Origin: DSYU01 sp963827605
GTDB lineage: Bacteria; Chloroflexota; Anaerolineae; Anaerolineales; Anaerolineaceae
Direction: 5' to 3'
Length of the DNA stretch: 64,000 bases
Assembly (NCBI GenBank): GCA_963827605.1
Contig: CAWHBK010000001.1
Location: 496,001 to 560,000 of the forward strand
The notes under the pieces are model-generated. The model was not told the DNA's origin, ran no database searches, and saw nothing but the letters and a program-made list of their open reading frames with translations. Shown in pieces: positions 38,891 through 48,201 of the stretch. Every line of letters begins with the position of its first letter. Position 1 is the first letter of the stretch. Made by a program: the position numbers and the translations under genes.

Positions 38891-39709
38891 TCACGGCTGG
38901 CTTGATTCTTCGAGCGCCATGGCGTGATCCACCAAGACCTCAGCCGAAACCGGCTCCTCGCCCGCCCCGGCGGGATAAACCAGGTGTACGAGAAATTCAA
39001 TATTGCCTTTCGGTCCTTTTAGCGGCGAGCGAATCAGCCCCTGGACGGCGAAACCTTGTTCACGGGCAAATGTCAAAATTTCCAGCAGCACCCGCCGGTG
39101 GATGGCCGGGTCCTGGATCACCCCATCGCCCCGGCTGACTTCGGCGCGCCCGGCCTCGAACTGTGGCTTGATCAGCGCAATACCCTCGCCGCCCGCTTCA
39201 CCCAACCAGCCGCGCACCACCGGCAGCAGGACGCGCAGCGAAATAAACGAAGCATCGATGGTCACCAGCCCGAACGGCTCGGGAAAGCCGGTCACATAGC
39301 GGGCATTGGTGCGCTCCATCACCACCACCCGCGGATCGTTGCGCAGCTTCCAGTGCAGCTCGCCGTATCCCACATCCACCGCGTACACCTTGCCGGCGCC
39401 GTGCTGGAGCAGGCAGTCGGTAAAACCGCCGGTGGATGCGCCCACATCCACGCATACGCGCCCGCTCAAGTCCATCAAGCCAAAAGCTGCCAGGGCCGCC
39501 TCCAGCTTCTCTCCCCCCCGCGAGACATAACGCGGCCCGTGTTCCACCTGGATTACCGCACCGACCGGAATGCGCGTGGAAGGTTTCAATACCATCTCAC
39601 CGTCCACGCGTACCTGCCCGGCCATCACCAGCTTCTGCGCCAGGCTGCGGCTCTCCGCCAGCCCACGTTCGGTTAGCAGTATATCCACGCGTTCTTTTGG
39701 TTTTTGCAT
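38891..39709 (-). CDS. tlyA: TlyA-type rRNA (cytidine-2'-O)-methyltransferase
   Basis: 272 residues. An N-terminal S4 RNA-binding domain (RVDILLTERGLAESRSLAQKL) is followed by an FtsJ-like methyltransferase: VCVDVGASTGGFTDCLLQ (SAM site), TIDASFISLRVLLPVV and LIKPQFEAGRAEV. It would methylate ribosomal RNA riboses. Older annotations call it hemolysin A, but the RNA role is better supported. ATG 39709 lies 6 nt from a near-consensus promoter, indicating a leaderless message. Confidence 0.92.
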   Translation of the reverse strand: MQKPKERVDILLTERGLAESRSLAQKLVMAGQVRVDGEMVLKPSTRIPVGAVIQVEHGPRYVSRGGEKLEAALAAFGLMDLSGRVCVDVGASTGGFTDCLLQHGAGKVYAVDVGYGELHWKLRNDPRVVVMERTNARYVTGFPEPFGLVTIDASFISLRVLLPVVRGWLGEAGGEGIALIKPQFEAGRAEVSRGDGVIQDPAIHRRVLLEILTFAREQGFAVQGLIRSPLKGPKGNIEFLVHLVYPAGAGEEPVSAEVLVDHAMALEESSQP

Positions 39710-39715
39710 ATGGCT

Positions 39716-39745
39716 ATTCTAATGGCGGGATCCGTAATCAGTCAA
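39716..39745 (-). promoter_or_regulatory. promoter of tlyA, leaderless configuration
   Basis: TTGACT (39745-39740), 18-nt spacer, TAGAAT (39721-39716). Six nt separate the -10 from ATG 39709, and there is no ribosome binding site. Confidence 0.62.
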
Positions 39746-40025
39746 CCAAAAGTCAGCCAGGTGACTTCAAGATGCACCTGCTCGCTTCATGCGCCCGCCC
39801 GCAGCGACCGCACGGGTCGTAACGACCCGCTCTCTCTTTCTGGTAATCTCTGTGGTAATCTCTAGTTCCTTTTAAGTTGAGCGGAAAATCCTCCCAATGA
39901 TGGAACGAGATCCAACCCAATACGGGCATGGATGCCGTACAAAAGCGTTCCTATTGGATGCTGTTTCCAACCAATGGGATATTCGCGCTTTCTGTCACAA
40001 TCGGTTCATCCCATCTCCTAATCTA
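39746..40025. other. 280-bp gene-free stretch between tlyA and the UbiA-type gene
   Basis: Divergent intergenic region. It holds a tight hairpin (cgggtcg/cgacccg, 39813-39829, 3-nt loop), a CT-rich run just after it, and two copies of ggtaatctct spaced 12 bp apart (39842-39851, 39854-39863). I see no convincing gene here; the open frame reaching back to 39928 codes no family-like sequence. Confidence 0.5.
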
Positions 40026-40034
40026 TGCTATATT
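40026..40034 (+). promoter_or_regulatory. extended -10 of the UbiA-type gene, leaderless configuration
   Basis: TGCTATATT (40026-40034) ends 7 nt before ATG 40042. No recognisable -35 and no Shine-Dalgarno; the family's N-terminus starts exactly at this ATG. Confidence 0.45.
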
Positions 40035-40041
40035 AATCAGC

Positions 40042-40929
40042 ATGCTGAAAGCCCTCCTAAAAACAATGCGCCCCCGTCAATGGACGAAGAATGTCTTTGT
40101 CCTGGCTGCCGTGATCTTTGACCGTCAGCTCAGCATTAACCACCCGGAACCATTATTGCGCTCGCTGTTGGGCCTGCTGTTGTTTTGCTTTTTATCCAGC
40201 TCGGTCTACATCATTAACGATCTGGCGGACATTGAAGCTGACCGGGCACACCCCACAAAACGCAACCGGCCGATTGCTTCTGGCAAGCTGCCCATCCCAA
40301 TCGCTATTGGCGCTACCGTAGCCCTCCTGTTGGTCACTTTCCCGGCCAGTTACCTGTTATCGCCTGGCTTTTTCCTCGTCGCGGTGACGTATTTCCTGTT
40401 GAACCTGGCCTATTCCAATTGGCTAAAACACATCCCGCTGATCGATGTGCTGGTGCTGGCTACGTTTTACGTGCTGCGCGTGGCAGGCGGGGTAACCATC
40501 ATTAACGTAGAACGCTTTTCCCCCTGGTTATATGTTTGCACGACGCTCGTGGCGCTGTTCATTGGCTTTGGCAAACGGCGCGCCGAATTGACTCTAATGG
40601 AAGATGGTTCCCAATCACACCGCCGGGTATTAGAGGGTTACAACCTGACGCTCCTCGATCAGCTGATTACGATCGTTTCCAGCACCACCGTCCTGGCCTA
40701 CAGCCTGTATACGTTTTCCGCGCCGAACCTGCCGGGTAACCACACCATGATGCTGACTATTCCATTCGTGCTGTATGGCGTTTTCCGCTATCTGTACCTG
40801 ATCCAGATCAAGCACGAGGGCGGCGCGCCGGAAGAATTATTTCTCATCGACCGGCCGCTCCAGGGCACGATCGTGCTTTACGGCATTTCCATCTTGCTGA
40901 TCATCTACGTGATCCCGAGATTCTTTTAG
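40042..40929 (+). CDS. decaprenyl-phosphate phosphoribosyltransferase-like UbiA family protein
   Basis: 295 residues, about nine membrane helices. The start MLKALLKTMRPRQWTKNVF and the prenyl/Mg-binding motif NDLADIEADRAHPTKRNRP, followed by GFGKRRAEL, place it with bacterial polyprenyl-phosphate phosphoribosyltransferases (the DPPR synthase UbiA of mycobacteria). These make a polyprenyl-phospho-ribose used as a pentose donor for envelope glycans. It stands directly upstream of mevalonate and isopentenyl phosphate kinase genes (10-nt gap), tying lipid carrier supply to its use. Another UbiA substrate cannot be ruled out. Confidence 0.78.
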   Translation: MLKALLKTMRPRQWTKNVFVLAAVIFDRQLSINHPEPLLRSLLGLLLFCFLSSSVYIINDLADIEADRAHPTKRNRPIASGKLPIPIAIGATVALLLVTFPASYLLSPGFFLVAVTYFLLNLAYSNWLKHIPLIDVLVLATFYVLRVAGGVTIINVERFSPWLYVCTTLVALFIGFGKRRAELTLMEDGSQSHRRVLEGYNLTLLDQLITIVSSTTVLAYSLYTFSAPNLPGNHTMMLTIPFVLYGVFRYLYLIQIKHEGGAPEELFLIDRPLQGTIVLYGISILLIIYVIPRFF

Positions 40930-40939
40930 GAGGCGTTCT

Positions 40940-41887
40940 ATGCCGGCTTTTGCCGCGTACGCTCCCGGAAAAATTATCCTGTTTGGCGAACATGCCGTGG
41001 TTTACGGCCGCCCGGCCATTGCCGTACCGGTCAACCAGGTGCGCGCGAAAGCCAGCGTAACCGCCATCCTGGCAGGGGCTCCCGGGCAAGTACATATTGT
41101 CGCCAGCGACATCGGCCTGGAAAGCAGCCTGAGCGATCTGCCCGCCGACCACCCCCTGGCCTTGGCGATTACGGGCGTGACCCGGCAGTTAGGCATTGAG
41201 CAGTTGCCGTCCCTGCGCTTGCAAATCACCTCGACGATTCCCATTGCTGCCGGGCTGGGCTCGGGCGCGGCGGTATCGGCTGCCATCGCCCGGGCGCTGT
41301 CCGCCTTCCTGGGGCACCCTCTGGCGGATGATCAGGTGTCGCATATCGCCTATCAGGTCGATCAGAAATACCACGGCACGCCCTCCGGGATTGATAACAC
41401 CGTCATCGCCTACGCGCAGCCGGTTTTTTTCGTTCGCGGGCAGCCGTTTATGCGCTTATGCACCGCACAGCCCTTCACCGTCGTCATTGGCAATACCGGC
41501 ATTGCCAGCTCGACCGCACAGGTCGTTGGCGATGTGCGCCAGCGCTGGCAGGCCGAACCGGTAAAGTACGAGCGCATATTCGACGAGATCGCGGCCATCT
41601 CCCGCCAGGCGCGCATTTTGATCGAAGAAGGTCCGCTTAATGAACTTGGCCCGCTGATGACGCGCAACCATACCCTGCTCCAGGAGCTAGATGTCTCTTC
41701 ACCTGAGCTGGACCGGCTGGCAGAGGCTGCCCTGGCGGCCGGAGCATCCGGGGCCAAGCTGTGCGGCGGCGGCCGGGGCGGCAACATGATCGCCCTGGCG
41801 AACGCGGAAACAGCCCCCGCCGTCGCGGAAGCTTTGCGCGCGGCAGGCGCAGTCAATACCATTATCACCACCGTGGGCGGCGCCTGA
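40940..41887 (+). CDS. mvk: mevalonate kinase
   Basis: 315 residues, GHMP kinase. The N-terminal APGKIILFGEHAVVYGRPA, the phosphate loop PIAAGLGSGAAVSAAIARAL, the YHGTPSGIDNTVI segment and the C-terminal KLCGGGRGGNMIAL are all diagnostic. It phosphorylates mevalonate to mevalonate-5-phosphate in the cytosol. AGGAGG lies 6-7 nt before ATG 40940. The next gene, isopentenyl phosphate kinase, begins 1 nt after its stop, which supports an alternative mevalonate route in which phosphomevalonate is decarboxylated before the second phosphorylation. The decarboxylase is not in this window. Confidence 0.92.
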   Translation: MPAFAAYAPGKIILFGEHAVVYGRPAIAVPVNQVRAKASVTAILAGAPGQVHIVASDIGLESSLSDLPADHPLALAITGVTRQLGIEQLPSLRLQITSTIPIAAGLGSGAAVSAAIARALSAFLGHPLADDQVSHIAYQVDQKYHGTPSGIDNTVIAYAQPVFFVRGQPFMRLCTAQPFTVVIGNTGIASSTAQVVGDVRQRWQAEPVKYERIFDEIAAISRQARILIEEGPLNELGPLMTRNHTLLQELDVSSPELDRLAEAALAAGASGAKLCGGGRGGNMIALANAETAPAVAEALRAAGAVNTIITTVGGA

Positions 41888-41888
41888 T

Positions 41889-42689
41889 ATGGCATCGTCC
41901 AACCTGGTATTTTTAAAACTGGGCGGTTCGCTCATCACCGATAAAGATACCCCCCGCGCGCCGCGGCTGGATGTACTGGCCCGCCTGGCAGTAGAAATCG
42001 CAGAGGCGCGCCAGATGCGCCCGCAAATGCGGCTCGTTCTTGGCCACGGCTCGGGTTCGTTTGGGCACATCCCCGCGCGTAAGCACGGCACCCGCCAGGG
42101 CGTGAACGGCGAGCAAGAATGGCTGGGGTTTGCTGAGGTGTGGAAAGAAGCTCGCGCGCTAAACCAGCTCGTCATCGAGGCGCTGGAGGCCGCCGGGCTG
42201 CCGGTTATCGCATTTCCGCCCTCCGCCGCGGTTACCACCCGGGATGGTCAGGTGGAGCATTGGGATCTCCGCCCGCTGCGCGCCGCGCTCAATGCGGGCC
42301 TGCTGCCGCTGGTGAACGGCGACACAATCTTCGATGAGAAGCGCGGCGGCACCATCCTTTCCACCGAAGACCTGTTCATTTACCTGGCGCACTTCCTCCA
42401 GCCTGGGCGTATCTTGCTTGCCGGGCGGGAAGAGGGTGTGTGGGAGAATTATCCGGCCTGCACCCAGCTGATTGCGGAAATCACACCCGCAAACTTTGCC
42501 TCCGTAGCGGCACAGATCAAGGGCTCGGCCAGTGTGGATGTAACCGGCGGGATGCTGGAGAAAGTACAAACAATGCTGGATCTCACCAGCGAACTACCCG
42601 GTTTTGAAGCGCGCATCTTTTCGGGGCGGGTGCCTGGCCTGGTAAAGCAGGTGCTGCTTGGCGCCACGCCTGGAACGGGGATCCGGTGA
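41889..42689 (+). CDS. isopentenyl phosphate kinase
   Basis: 266 residues, amino-acid-kinase fold. VFLKLGGSLITDKDTPRAPR at the start, LGHGSGSFGHIPARKHG with the catalytic-type His of this family, LVNGDTIFDE, and SVDVTGGMLEKVQTM near the end match IPK, which converts isopentenyl phosphate to IPP. IPK is typical of archaea, plants and a subset of Chloroflexota. The gene is tightly coupled to mevalonate kinase. A small GC stem followed by T4 (42695-42711) could be the operon end. Confidence 0.92.
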   Translation: MASSNLVFLKLGGSLITDKDTPRAPRLDVLARLAVEIAEARQMRPQMRLVLGHGSGSFGHIPARKHGTRQGVNGEQEWLGFAEVWKEARALNQLVIEALEAAGLPVIAFPPSAAVTTRDGQVEHWDLRPLRAALNAGLLPLVNGDTIFDEKRGGTILSTEDLFIYLAHFLQPGRILLAGREEGVWENYPACTQLIAEITPANFASVAAQIKGSASVDVTGGMLEKVQTMLDLTSELPGFEARIFSGRVPGLVKQVLLGATPGTGIR

Positions 42690-42694
42690 TGACA

Positions 42695-42711
42695 GGCCGC
42701 TTGCGGCTTTT
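42695..42711 (+). terminator. weak terminator after the mvk-IPK operon
   Basis: gccg/cggc stem with a 4-nt loop followed by TTTT. Short, so low confidence. Confidence 0.3.
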
Positions 42712-42798
42712 CTCGCACGCTGGATAAGGGGTGTTACGCCGCCCCATGCCATACTACTCCAGTAACCCGGTCTGGCAGTAGTTCCGGACTCAACTGAG

Positions 42799-42819
42799 TA
42801 CCTTTGCAGGTGCAAGGTA
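42799..42819. repeat. palindromic site upstream of the dGTPase gene
   Basis: tacctttgca and tgcaaggta face each other across gg; the match is complete but for one extra T. It lies about 55 bp upstream of a TAAAAT -10-like box (42875-42880), a position suited to an operator. The rest of 42690-42903 shows no gene. Confidence 0.35.
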
Positions 42820-42903
42820 CCGTCAATTTTCATTCAATGTGTTCAGGGTAGATAAAAGCCGGGGATAAATGGGGTAAAATGATATAGATTTAGGAGGGTT
42901 ACT

Positions 42904-44067
42904 ATGATTTACAGCCGTGAACAGCTTGAAGATTTTGAGAGCCAGCAGCTGGCGCCCTATGGCATGCGCAGTAAGAATTCACGCGGCCGGCTTTTCCCAG
43001 AGGATGAGCCAGAAGACCGTACCCGCTACCAACGGGACCGGGATCGCATCCTGCATACCACCGCCTTCCGGCGCCTGGAATATAAAACCCAGGTGTTCAT
43101 TAACTACGAAGGCGATTACTACCGCACGCGCCTGACCCATACTCTGGAAGTCGCCCAGATCGGTCGAACGTTAGCCCGGGCAATTGGCGCGAACGAGGAT
43201 CTGACGGAGGCCATCTGCCTGGCGCATGACCTGGGGCACCCTCCTTTTGGCCATTCCGGTGAAACCATCCTGTCGCACCTGATGCGCGAACAGGGCGGTT
43301 TTGATCATAATAAACAGTCCTTCCGCATTGTCACCCAACTGGAACGGCGCTACCCGGACTTCCCCGGCCTCAACCTGACGTACGAGGTACTCGAGGGACT
43401 GGTCAAGCACGAGACGGAATATGATATCGCCGACGCGCGCGATTTCAACCCGGACTTGCGCGGTGATATTGAGGCGCAAATTGCGAACGTAGCGGATGAA
43501 CTAACCTATACAGCTCACGATCTGGACGACGGCCTGCGTTCCGGCATGATCTCAGCCCCCATGCTGGATGGAATTGCGATGTGGGAAATCGTCCTCAAGA
43601 GCATTGGCTGGTCGGGAGAGAAGATAAGCGCGGACCTGGAAGACCTGACCCGCCACCGCATTGTCCGCCGCCTGATTGGCATCGAGGTCAATGACCTGAT
43701 CCATTCAACCGACCAGCGCCTGCGTGAAAGTGGTGTTCGCTCGGTAGACGAGTTACAGCGCCTGCCTTATAATGTAGTCAGCTTCAGCGAGGATACTCGC
43801 CGGCGCAACCGTGAGCTAAAAGATTTCCTATATAACAATTTATACCGCCACTTCCGCGTTATGCGCATGGCGGTTAAAGCGGAACGGATTGTGAAGGATC
43901 TTTTTGACGCGTATTGCTCTGAACCGATGATCTTACCAAAGCACATCCATGAATTTATCCCAGAACGCGGCCTGGAACAAACCGTTTGCTACTACATCGC
44001 AGGGATGACCGACCGCTACGCGATAGAAGAGCACACAAAACTTTTTGACCCAACCAAACTACCCTAA
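42904..44067 (+). CDS. dgt: deoxyguanosinetriphosphate triphosphohydrolase-like protein
   Basis: 387 residues. HD-superfamily metal ligands are visible: RLTHTLEVAQIG, CLAHDLGHPPFGHSGE and the later TAHDLDD. The DHNKQSFRI segment is characteristic of dGTPases. It hydrolyses dNTPs to nucleoside and triphosphate; the preferred nucleotide is not predictable. AGGAGG lies at 42892-42897 before ATG 42904. greA follows 28 nt after its stop and may be co-transcribed. Confidence 0.9.
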   Translation: MIYSREQLEDFESQQLAPYGMRSKNSRGRLFPEDEPEDRTRYQRDRDRILHTTAFRRLEYKTQVFINYEGDYYRTRLTHTLEVAQIGRTLARAIGANEDLTEAICLAHDLGHPPFGHSGETILSHLMREQGGFDHNKQSFRIVTQLERRYPDFPGLNLTYEVLEGLVKHETEYDIADARDFNPDLRGDIEAQIANVADELTYTAHDLDDGLRSGMISAPMLDGIAMWEIVLKSIGWSGEKISADLEDLTRHRIVRRLIGIEVNDLIHSTDQRLRESGVRSVDELQRLPYNVVSFSEDTRRRNRELKDFLYNNLYRHFRVMRMAVKAERIVKDLFDAYCSEPMILPKHIHEFIPERGLEQTVCYYIAGMTDRYAIEEHTKLFDPTKLP

Positions 44068-44094
44068 ATCAACCCCTTATTGAAAGGTGTTCGA

Positions 44095-44562
44095 ATGAAT
44101 GAAGTTCACTACCTGACCGCGGAAGGCGCGGAAAAACTTAAAACAGAGCTTGCATACCTAAAAGGTCCGGCTCGTGAACAACTTGCTCAACGACTGCGCG
44201 CGGCGATCCAGCAGGGTGATCTATCGGAAAATGCCGACTATATCAGCGCCAAAGAGGAGCAGGGTTTTTTGGAAGGCCGCATCCAGGAGCTGACTCAAAT
44301 CTTGAGTAACGTGCAGATCATTGACGAGCGGAAGATCGACCGCAATTCGGTGGATATTGGTTCCCATGTAACCATTCAAGAAGAGGGTTTCGAGCCAGAA
44401 ATGTATTATATTGTGGGGCCTAAGGAAGCCGACCCGCGCAATGCGCGCATCTCCCACGAGTCGCCCATTGGGCGGGCATTGATCGGGCACCGCGTAGGGG
44501 AAACGGTGGCAGCCGAGACGCCTAATGGGACCATCCGTTTCAAAATTATCAAGATCGAGTGA
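44095..44562 (+). CDS. greA: transcription elongation factor GreA
   Basis: 155 residues. N-terminal coiled coil with the acidic tip GDLSENADYISAKEEQGFLEGRI, then the C-terminal domain (YYIVGPKEADPRNARISHESPIGRALIGHRVGE). It binds the secondary channel of RNA polymerase and stimulates transcript cleavage in stalled complexes. ATG 44095 is preferred, with aaagg 8 nt upstream; an in-frame start five codons earlier lacks a site. A strong bidirectional terminator follows. Confidence 0.96.
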   Translation: MNEVHYLTAEGAEKLKTELAYLKGPAREQLAQRLRAAIQQGDLSENADYISAKEEQGFLEGRIQELTQILSNVQIIDERKIDRNSVDIGSHVTIQEEGFEPEMYYIVGPKEADPRNARISHESPIGRALIGHRVGETVAAETPNGTIRFKIIKIE

Positions 44563-44565
44563 ACG

Positions 44566-44600
44566 AAAAAGAGGCCGCGCTCATGCGCGGCCTCTTTTTT
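44566..44600. terminator. bidirectional terminator after greA
   Basis: 15-bp inverted repeat (44566-44580 and 44585-44599), loop tcat, with core gaggccgcgc, A5 on one side and T6 on the other. It is shared with the convergent membrane protein gene. Confidence 0.93.
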
Positions 44601-44616
44601 GATTCACGATGTTAGC

Positions 44617-45643
44617 CTAGCTCTTCTGCCAAACGTCCAGCCGGAGCGTCATCTGGTCGAAGAAACTATTTTGCGGCAGGGCGCCCTGGCCATAATTCAT
44701 GTTGACCACGCTGGCTTCCAGCTGCAAAGTGGCGGTTTCGAGCACCACTCGTTTACCAGGTTCGGAAAGCACAGGCTCGCCCTTTCGAGGCTAGACGCTG
44801 GTTGATCGATGGATCGTTGAAGGCGTGCTGGCTCATCAACACCTTCGTCACCGTCTGGATATCGTTCTTGTCAAACAGCCAGACTTCAAAGGCGGTTACT
44901 TTCTTCGGGTCGCCTACACCGATCGTCTCGGAAATGCCCACCCCGCATTCACCCAGGAACTCGCCGGAGGGCGAGTCGATGCTAAATGAGTCATCGTATA
45001 GATCATTGCCGAGTGTATAGGTGGTCAGGTACTGCACAATCGGCGGTTCCTGGCCTTCGGGATAGGTCATCGCGGGTTCAGCCACCCCCCGCCCGGCCAT
45101 TTCAGATGCTGGGCGGTTCGACGCAATCGCCGGGCGGCGGTTGCGGAAGACAAACATATATGCCAATATTCCGCCGATCACCAATGTGAGTAAGCACATG
45201 ATCACCAGCACCACGGTCAGAGTATTACTCCCCGCAGGTTTGGCGGCCGCCGGCGCCTTGGTCGCACCGGCCTGAGGCGTTGTTACAACTCCCGGCTGCG
45301 CAACACCCGCCTGAACGGCATTGGCAAACTGGTCAACCGCATTGGGGTTCAGCCCGGCCGGCGGATTGGCGGTAATTTCCGTCAAACGTTCGGTATTATC
45401 CGGGCCGATATCTTCCCAGCGCCGCTGTGCTTCGGCAGCATTATTCGTCTGGCTATAGCTTTGAATCGCCATCACCAGGTAATCGCGCTTTAGATCATTG
45501 CGTAGTTTCGAGACAGGCGCATCTACAAACTCCGCCGGCCAAAGCCCCCATGCAATAATAAGCCCAATGATCAAACCTATCACCAGGCCCACCCCGGCCC
45601 CTATCCATACTGGCGTCGTTATTTGCCCACGAATCCTTTCCAT
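44617..45643 (-). CDS. two-TM membrane protein of unknown function (one frameshift)
   Basis: About 341 residues. Helix 1 (WIGAGVGLVIGLIIGLIIAW) near the N-terminus, a soluble segment containing RRWEDIGPDNTERL, an Ala/Pro-rich stretch, helix 2 (TLTVVLVIMCLLTLVIGGI), then a cytoplasmic domain with YTLGNDLYDDSFSID and VTAFEVWLFDKNDIQTVTKV. The frame changes at the G3 run (44780-44782); with two G the sequence continues EPVLSEPGKRVVLETATLQL to a TAG at 44617-44619, next to the terminator. ATG 45643 has AGGAGCGAGG upstream. I do not recognise the family; the pattern recurs, to my knowledge, in Anaerolineae genomes. Confidence 0.7.
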
Positions 45644-45715
45644 AACCTCGCTCCTGATCGTTTCGATGGTTTTCTTTGTTCGGACCAGCATACCTTTTGT
45701 GTGAAAAGTTAATTC

Positions 45716-45744
45716 ATTTTAGAACAAAGTCACAAAGTATGCAA
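45716..45744 (-). promoter_or_regulatory. promoter of the two-TM membrane protein gene
   Basis: TTGCAT (45744-45739), 17-nt spacer, TAAAAT (45721-45716). Leader of about 65 nt to ATG 45643. Confidence 0.55.
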
Positions 45745-45871
45745 CATTAAATGATGGAGGTGTTTCTCAAAGTTGGTATTTACTCCACTCTCCTGGTTGC
45801 AAAAAGTATGCCTGAGGTGTATTTTCAGTGGGCCATGTTTTGCCATCCTGCGGAAAACACGGCGTTTGCGG

Positions 45872-48197
45872 CTATGATTCGGGTTGGCTTTCAGGCTCGC
45901 TCAATGTTTCTTGCAAGAAGCTTTCCTGGCACTTAAGGCATTGAAACTCGCGTTTGTTGGAAATCACCAGCGTTCCCCCACATTTAGGACATGGGATGGC
46001 CACCGGGCGTTTCCATGAAGTAAACTGGCAGGCTGGATAGTTGGCGCAGCCGTAAAACACGCGACCTTTGCGGGTCTTGCGTTCGACTACTTCGCCGCCA
46101 TCCTCCGGGCACTTCACTCCGATCTTTTCCAGCCACGGCTCGGTATAGCGGCAGTCCGGGAAATTGCTGCAGCTAATGAATTTCCCAAAGCGCCCCCAGC
46201 GGATCACCAGGTCGTGACCACACTGCGGGCAGGCGCGGCCGACCTTTTCCAGCTCCGCCTTGGTGGTGGGCATTTCCGCTTTTGCGCGCTCGACTTTTGG
46301 CGCAAAGGAAGAATAAAAGCCACGGATGACATCCACCCACTCGCGCCCGCCAGAAGCGACTTCATCCAGATCCTTCTCCATGTTGGCGGTGAAGTTCATA
46401 TCCACGATCTCAGGGAAGTGCTGGACCAGCAGATCGTTCACCAGCATGCCGGTATCGGTGGGAGACAAACGTTTGGCCTCGCGGATAACGTAGCCGCGCT
46501 CCTGGATGGTGGAAAGGATGGGCGCATAGGTCGAAGGCCGGCCAATTCCATATTCTTCCAGGACCTGTACCAGAGATGCCTCGGTGAAGCGCGGCGGCGG
46601 CTGGGTAAAGTGCTGCTCGGGGATCAGGCGGATCAATTCCTGGGCCTGGTCCTCGGCAATCTGGGGCGGGATGCGCACATTCTCGCCATCCTCGCTCGGG
46701 GCCTGGTCCTCATCCCGCGTTTCTTCGTATACCACCAGGAAACCGGGAAATTTTACGGCTGAGCCTGAGGCGCGCAGTAAATAACGGTGCTGCTTGCCGG
46801 GTGCGGTGATTTCCACCGTTAGGGTATCGTACACCGCCGCTTCCATCTGCGAAGCCACAAAGCGCTGCCAGATCAGCAGGTACAGTTTGTACTGGTCGTT
46901 GCTCAAAAATTGCTTGATTTTTTCGGGCAGGCGCAGGACCGATGTCGGGCGGATGGCTTCATGGGCTTCCTGAGCGCCGACCGCGCGGGTTTTGTATTGG
47001 GGTGGAGTTGGCGGCACGAAATCATTGCCATAGGTATCGGCGATAAATTTGCGCGCTTCTTGCTGCGCCATTTCCGCGATGTTGGTCGAGTCGGTGCGCA
47101 TGTAGGTGATCAAACCAGTAGTGCCGCCCTCGCCGACATCCAGGCCCTCATATAACTGCTGTGCCAGGGCCATGGTCCGGCGCGCTGTATATCCCAGGCG
47201 GCGGGAGGCTTCCTGCTGGAGGGTGCTGGTGATAAAGGGCGCGGCGGGTTTGCGCCGGCGCTCACCGCGCTTTACCCTGCTTACCCGATAAGCAGCTTTT
47301 TCCATATCTTCCAGATAGCCATGTACCACTTCTTCATTAGGCAGCTGCGGTTCCTGATCATCAATCCGCACCAGTCGCGCACGGAAGGTTGTATCAATTC
47401 CCTCGGGCTTTAGTTCAGCCTCAATCGTCCAGTATTCTACCGGGAACAAAGACATCGATTTCGCGCTCGCGCTCAACCACCAGGCGCAGGGCGACAGACT
47501 GCACGCGTCCGGCAGAAAGCCGGCTGCGCACCTTCTCCCACAACAGCGGGCTGATGCTGTAACCAACCAGCCGGTCCAGCACGCGCCGGCCCTGCTGCGC
47601 ATCGACCAGATCCATATTGATCTGCCGCGGGTGGTTGAAAGCCTCATCGATTGCCGATTGCGTGATTTCGTGGAATACGACCCGTTTGGTCAGGTCGGGG
47701 GGGATTTCAGCCGACTCAAGCAAGTGCCAGGCAATCGCCTCCCCTTCGCGGTCCGGGTCGGTTGCCAGGTAGATCTCTTCGGCAGTCTTTGCCAGTTCTT
47801 TCAGCTCTTTGACTACCGCGCGTTTTTCATTGGGGACGCGATACTTTGGTCTGAAATCATTGTCCACATCCACCGAAAGTTCAGAACGCAGCAGGTCACG
47901 AACGTGGCCCACTGATGCTCGCACGGTATAACCCTTACCCAGAAAACGCCCCACGGTTTTTGCTTTCGCCGGGGATTCAACAATCACCAGTTTGCCCTTT
48001 CGCTCTGGCGCCGGCTTGGTTCGTTTTGCCGCGACCATGCCTTCATGGGCTTCGGTTCGTCCAATACGAAACAACTTGGTCCCGCAAACGGGGCAGGTCC
48101 CATGGGTTACGGGCGCGCCGGCTGCATTGAAGTCTGCTTTAGGGTTTAGAATTTCTCGTTTTGTTTTACACTTTACACAATAAGCTTCCAAGGTCAC
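45872..48197 (-). CDS. topA: DNA topoisomerase I with N-terminal DUF5679-like zinc ribbon (one frameshift)
   Basis: About 775 residues. The first 55 form an extra CXXC-CXXC ribbon (AYCVKCKTKRE, GTCPVCGTKLFRIG). The Toprim domain follows (IVESPAKAKTVGRFLG, ATDPDREGEAIAWHL), then the catalytic Tyr in GLITYMRTDSTN, and three C-terminal zinc ribbons (ACPQCGHDL, KCPEDGGEV, PCPKCGGTL). It relaxes negative supercoils by single-strand passage. The frame changes at a C3 run (complement at 47442-47444); with two C it reads FVPVEYWTIEAELKPEG. GTG 48197 has AGGAG overlapping the manC stop, so translation is coupled. Confidence 0.94.
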
Positions 48198-48201
48198 GCT
48201 C

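Noticed and set aside
45836..45864. Imperfect stem beyond the topA 3' end
   Set aside because: Eight of nine paired bases but no T-run and a long loop; not convincing as a terminator.
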